DNA of 6,813 bases from JAJFVC01 sp039698075 (GTDB lineage Bacteria > Planctomycetota > Planctomycetia > Pirellulales > Thermoguttaceae), in the NCBI GenBank assembly GCA_039698075.1, contig JBDKTJ010000185.1:1-6813 (forward strand), in the 5' to 3' direction. Made by a program: the position numbers and the translations under genes. Of this stretch, positions 5,495 through 6,813 are shown piece by piece. Below the pieces are notes generated by a model that was not told the DNA's origin, searched no databases, and was given only the letters and a program-made list of their open reading frames with translations. Position 1 is the first letter of the stretch; each line of letters starts with the position of its first letter.

Positions 5495-5697
5495 TACCCA
5501 GACTTCCTGACTTTTCCGTTCCAAAAATCTTATCTGTCTTTGCCGCGATGGAACTACACTTTTCCATTCCATCCATTCGGCAGCGACCGGACCAATGATG
5601 AACGGAGTCGCCGAAACGCCGAACCCAAGCCAAGAAAACGTCTTAGGGCGCAGATAAACGCAAATGCGCGACTTAGAGAATGTGGAGCGATCAACGA
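5495..5697. other. Non-coding spacer upstream of the ExeA-like gene
   Basis: I see no gene here. The stretch is moderately AT-rich near 5500-5580 and should hold the promoter of the minus-strand ATPase operon. TAAGAT read on the minus strand (5527-5532) could be a -10 box, but no -35 partner is visible. At 5649-5670 there is a short low-complexity string (CGCAGATAAACGCAAATGCG). The stretch then runs into the 27-bp direct repeat. Confidence 0.5.
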
Positions 5698-5724
5698 AAC
5701 GCCGCGATCTGCACCAACTAGTGC
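5698..5724. repeat. 27-bp direct repeat, left copy
   Basis: A perfect 27-bp match to 5862-5888, beginning AACGCCGCG and ending CAACTAGTGC. Its last 7 bp are also the first 7 bp of the homology between repeat copies A and B. The flanks outside the 27 bp differ between its two copies. Confidence 0.9.
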
Positions 5725-5861
5725 AGTGTCTCGCAAATGGCGTCTTTTATTATGGGTAGTCTTGATGAAATGGGTGCCATGTCCACGCTTGTCGTGGGCA
5801 TGAAGCAGCGGCAAACATGCTTGCTGTCTCGCTTCGCTCGCTTAGCAAGCATGGCACCCAT
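5718..5861 (+). repeat. Interspersed palindromic repeat, copy B (complete)
   Basis: This 144-bp element aligns over its first 127 bp, in inverted orientation, with copy A at 127-1. Its 92-bp core (5770-5861) has perfect 11-bp inverted ends, ATGGGTGCCAT and ATGGCACCCAT. Inside are two hairpins: CATGTCCACG/CGTGGGCATG, where the one difference from copy A still pairs as G-T, and CATGCTTGCT/AGCAAGCATG (5817-5826 with 5843-5852). Together they fold into a three-way, clover-like shape. It has no coding capacity, so it is MITE- or REP-like and would need a transposase in trans. It separates spoVG from the ATPase operon and may affect transcript stability or termination. Confidence 0.85.
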
Positions 5862-5888
5862 AACGCCGCGATCTGCACCAACTAGTGC
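5862..5888. repeat. 27-bp direct repeat, right copy
   Basis: Identical to 5698-5724 and directly abutting the right inverted end of copy B, so the two 27-bp copies bracket the element with a period of 164 bp. A 10-bp palindrome, GACCGCGGTC (5889-5898), follows at once. The arrangement could be an unusually long target duplication or a recombination scar. Confidence 0.9.
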
Positions 5889-5925
5889 GACCGCGGTCGA
5901 ACTCGCCACCGCTCCATATCGGGCG

Positions 5926-6498
5926 TCAGTCAAAGATGCCCGCGCCGAAGCCGGCCTTCGCGGCCCGATCCACTTGCGGGGCGGCGACAGGCGGCTTGTG
6001 CGGCCCCTGCGGTTTTTCGGCCCCCTGAATCTGAGGCTGCGACGTCGACGCCGATCGACGCGGCGACGACGGACCAATCGTCTCGGGCTCGAAATCGTCG
6101 TAACTCGACACGTAGCCCGGCAGTTTAGCCCGCGACTTCTCCTCTTCAAACGCCTGAATCACCCGCGTCTGAATCATCTCGCGGCAACCGGAATTGATCG
6201 GATGGGCGATGTCGGCGTAGAGTTTCGCGCGACCGTCCTCGTCCTTGGCCGTCAGTTGTTCCCGCTGCTTGGCGCCGCACTGGTTGCAATACGCGGCGCG
6301 GAGATGGTTTTTCGACCCGCACTGAAAGCAATGCGCCGTCAGTTTGCGGCTGGGCATGGCCACGAATGGACCGGTCGCGCCCTCGATGATCTTCAGGTCG
6401 CGGATCACGAATGCGTCGTCGAACGTGATCGAGCAGAACGCCTGAAGACGCTCGCCGGGCTCGTCCATGAGTTTGACTCGAACCTCGGTGATTTCCAC
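5926..6498 (-). CDS. spoVG: SpoVG family regulator with inserted zinc-ribbon-like module
   Basis: SpoVG proteins are small site-specific nucleic-acid-binding regulators. The family core is obvious: ITEVRVKL (3-10), RLQAFCSITFDDAFVIRDLKIIEG (17-40), FVAMPSRK (45-52), then DIAHPINSGCREMIQTRVIQAFE (96-118). Typical SpoVG has only a few residues between the last two blocks. Here about 43 residues are inserted, holding CFQC (57-60) and CNQC (71-74), a CxxC-x10-CxxC zinc-ribbon pattern. After the core comes a Pro/Ser-rich tail to residue 190, about twice the usual family length. The start is GTG 6498, with AGGAG 7 nt upstream and the conserved start of the fold right behind it. The gene follows ispE after 83 nt, and an ispE-near-spoVG arrangement is also known in Firmicutes. 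The downstream side is repeat copy B. Confidence 0.92.
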   Translation of the reverse strand: MEITEVRVKLMDEPGERLQAFCSITFDDAFVIRDLKIIEGATGPFVAMPSRKLTAHCFQCGSKNHLRAAYCNQCGAKQREQLTAKDEDGRAKLYADIAHPINSGCREMIQTRVIQAFEEEKSRAKLPGYVSSYDDFEPETIGPSSPRRSASTSQPQIQGAEKPQGPHKPPVAAPQVDRAAKAGFGAGIFD

Positions 6499-6530
6499 GG
6501 CTGTTCTCCTTCGTCGGAAAGTGGAACCGA

Positions 6531-6562
6531 ACTCTCACTGGCCGGTCCGGCCCGGGGAGAGT
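6531..6562 (-). promoter_or_regulatory. Hairpin in the spoVG leader
   Basis: ACTCTC and GAGAGT form a perfect 6-bp outer stem, with a self-complementary GGCC/GGCC inside. It has no T tract, so it is unlikely to terminate. It lies 32 bp before the GTG of spoVG and could stabilise or process the ispE-spoVG transcript, or be a protein-binding dyad. Confidence 0.35.
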
Positions 6563-6581
6563 CGCATTCCCACCGAGCGGA

Positions 6582-6813
6582 TCACCGGCAACTACGCACC
6601 GCAAAAACGCGGCCTAAGCCTTTCTCCTGCAAACGTCGCGCGGCGCGTCGCGCCTCGCCCGCACAACGACAAAGTCCAAAATACGACGTCCCGCTCCCGC
6701 TCATTCCGTGCCCCAGAAAATCCAGCCGCGAAAACTCCTCGCGCAACCGCTTCACCCAGGGCGACAACGCTTCGGCGACCGGCTGCAAACGATTCATCAA
6801 CAACCGGCCCGCC
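6582..6813 (-). CDS. ispE: 4-diphosphocytidyl-2-C-methyl-D-erythritol kinase, C-terminal part (partial)
   Basis: The frame is open to the window edge and stops with TGA at 6582-6584, so only the last 76 residues are visible. The visible part reads AGRLLMNRLQPVAEAL, then HGMSGSGTSYFGLC. NRL(E/Q)PxA and the glycine-rich MSGSGxxxFGL loop are hallmarks of the C-terminal half of IspE, a GHMP-family kinase that phosphorylates CDP-methylerythritol in the non-mevalonate isoprenoid pathway in the cytoplasm. The following Cys- and Arg-rich end is normal in length. Its position upstream of spoVG supports the call. Homoserine or mevalonate kinases share the glycine-rich loop but not the NRLQ context or this neighbour. 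Confidence 0.85.
   Translation of the reverse strand, partial: AGRLLMNRLQPVAEALSPWVKRLREEFSRLDFLGHGMSGSGTSYFGLCRCAGEARRAARRLQEKGLGRVFAVRSCR

Noticed and set aside
5495..5572. Upstream ATG (5572) for the ExeA-like ATPase
   Set aside because: Family similarity begins at MYEGSFGL (5494), which has a ribosome binding site; the extra 26 residues look like translated leader.
5698..5888. CRISPR array, because of the 27-bp direct repeats
   Set aside because: There are only two copies, spaced by 137 bp, and the spacer is itself a dispersed palindromic repeat; no cas genes are present.
5554..6149. Minus-strand frames through repeat copy B
   Set aside because: They translate the direct repeats and palindromes and overlap spoVG; there is no ribosome binding site or domain.

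Overview
The window looks like a piece of a planctomycete chromosome, most likely from the Pirellulales and relatives. This is inferred from five things: high GC with strong GC3 in the genes; an ispE-spoVG pair whose SpoVG carries a four-cysteine insert; a secreted alpha/beta hydrolase of a type I associate with planctomycetes; tandem tiny Cys-rich lipoprotein-like genes; and dispersed palindromic repeats built on a GGTGCCATG motif. No search was possible, so the taxonomy is inference.

Layout from left to right. (1) 1-127 is one copy (copy A, running into the window edge) of a palindrome-rich interspersed repeat. (2) 124-653, minus strand: two adjacent, paralogous small secreted Cys-rich proteins with matching signal peptides. 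(3) 654-1040 is non-coding: a candidate promoter for the lipoprotein pair, then an imperfect inverted repeat with a G-rich left arm, a REP-like hairpin core and a C-rich right arm, then a possible promoter for the next operon. (4) 1041-2943, plus strand: a two-gene operon with a 10-nt gap, encoding an exported serine alpha/beta hydrolase and a class IV PLP aminotransferase. (5) 2944-3291 holds no long gene. It contains what looks like a complete miniature transcription unit: a sigma70-like promoter, a perfect 10-bp inverted repeat over its -10 region, a 29-codon GC3-rich ORF, mutually exclusive RNA hairpins, and a Rho-independent terminator. This is the most interesting part of the window. (6) 3292-5494, minus strand: a two-gene operon with a CpsD/BY-kinase-like ATPase that lacks a tyrosine tail, preceded by an ExeA/GspA-like AAA ATPase. 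This pairing is known from exopolysaccharide/exosortase (XrtA/PEP-CTERM) loci. (7) 5495-5925 is non-coding and holds the second, complete repeat copy (copy B), inverted relative to copy A and flanked by a perfect 27-bp direct repeat. (8) 5926-6813, minus strand: spoVG with a zinc-ribbon-like insert, preceded by the 3' end of ispE.

How the genes may work together: the ExeA-like and CpsD-like ATPases probably act jointly in envelope polysaccharide assembly or export. ispE (isoprenoid precursor synthesis) and spoVG (nucleic-acid-binding regulator) are likely co-transcribed. The hydrolase and aminotransferase share a transcript, but no common pathway is evident.
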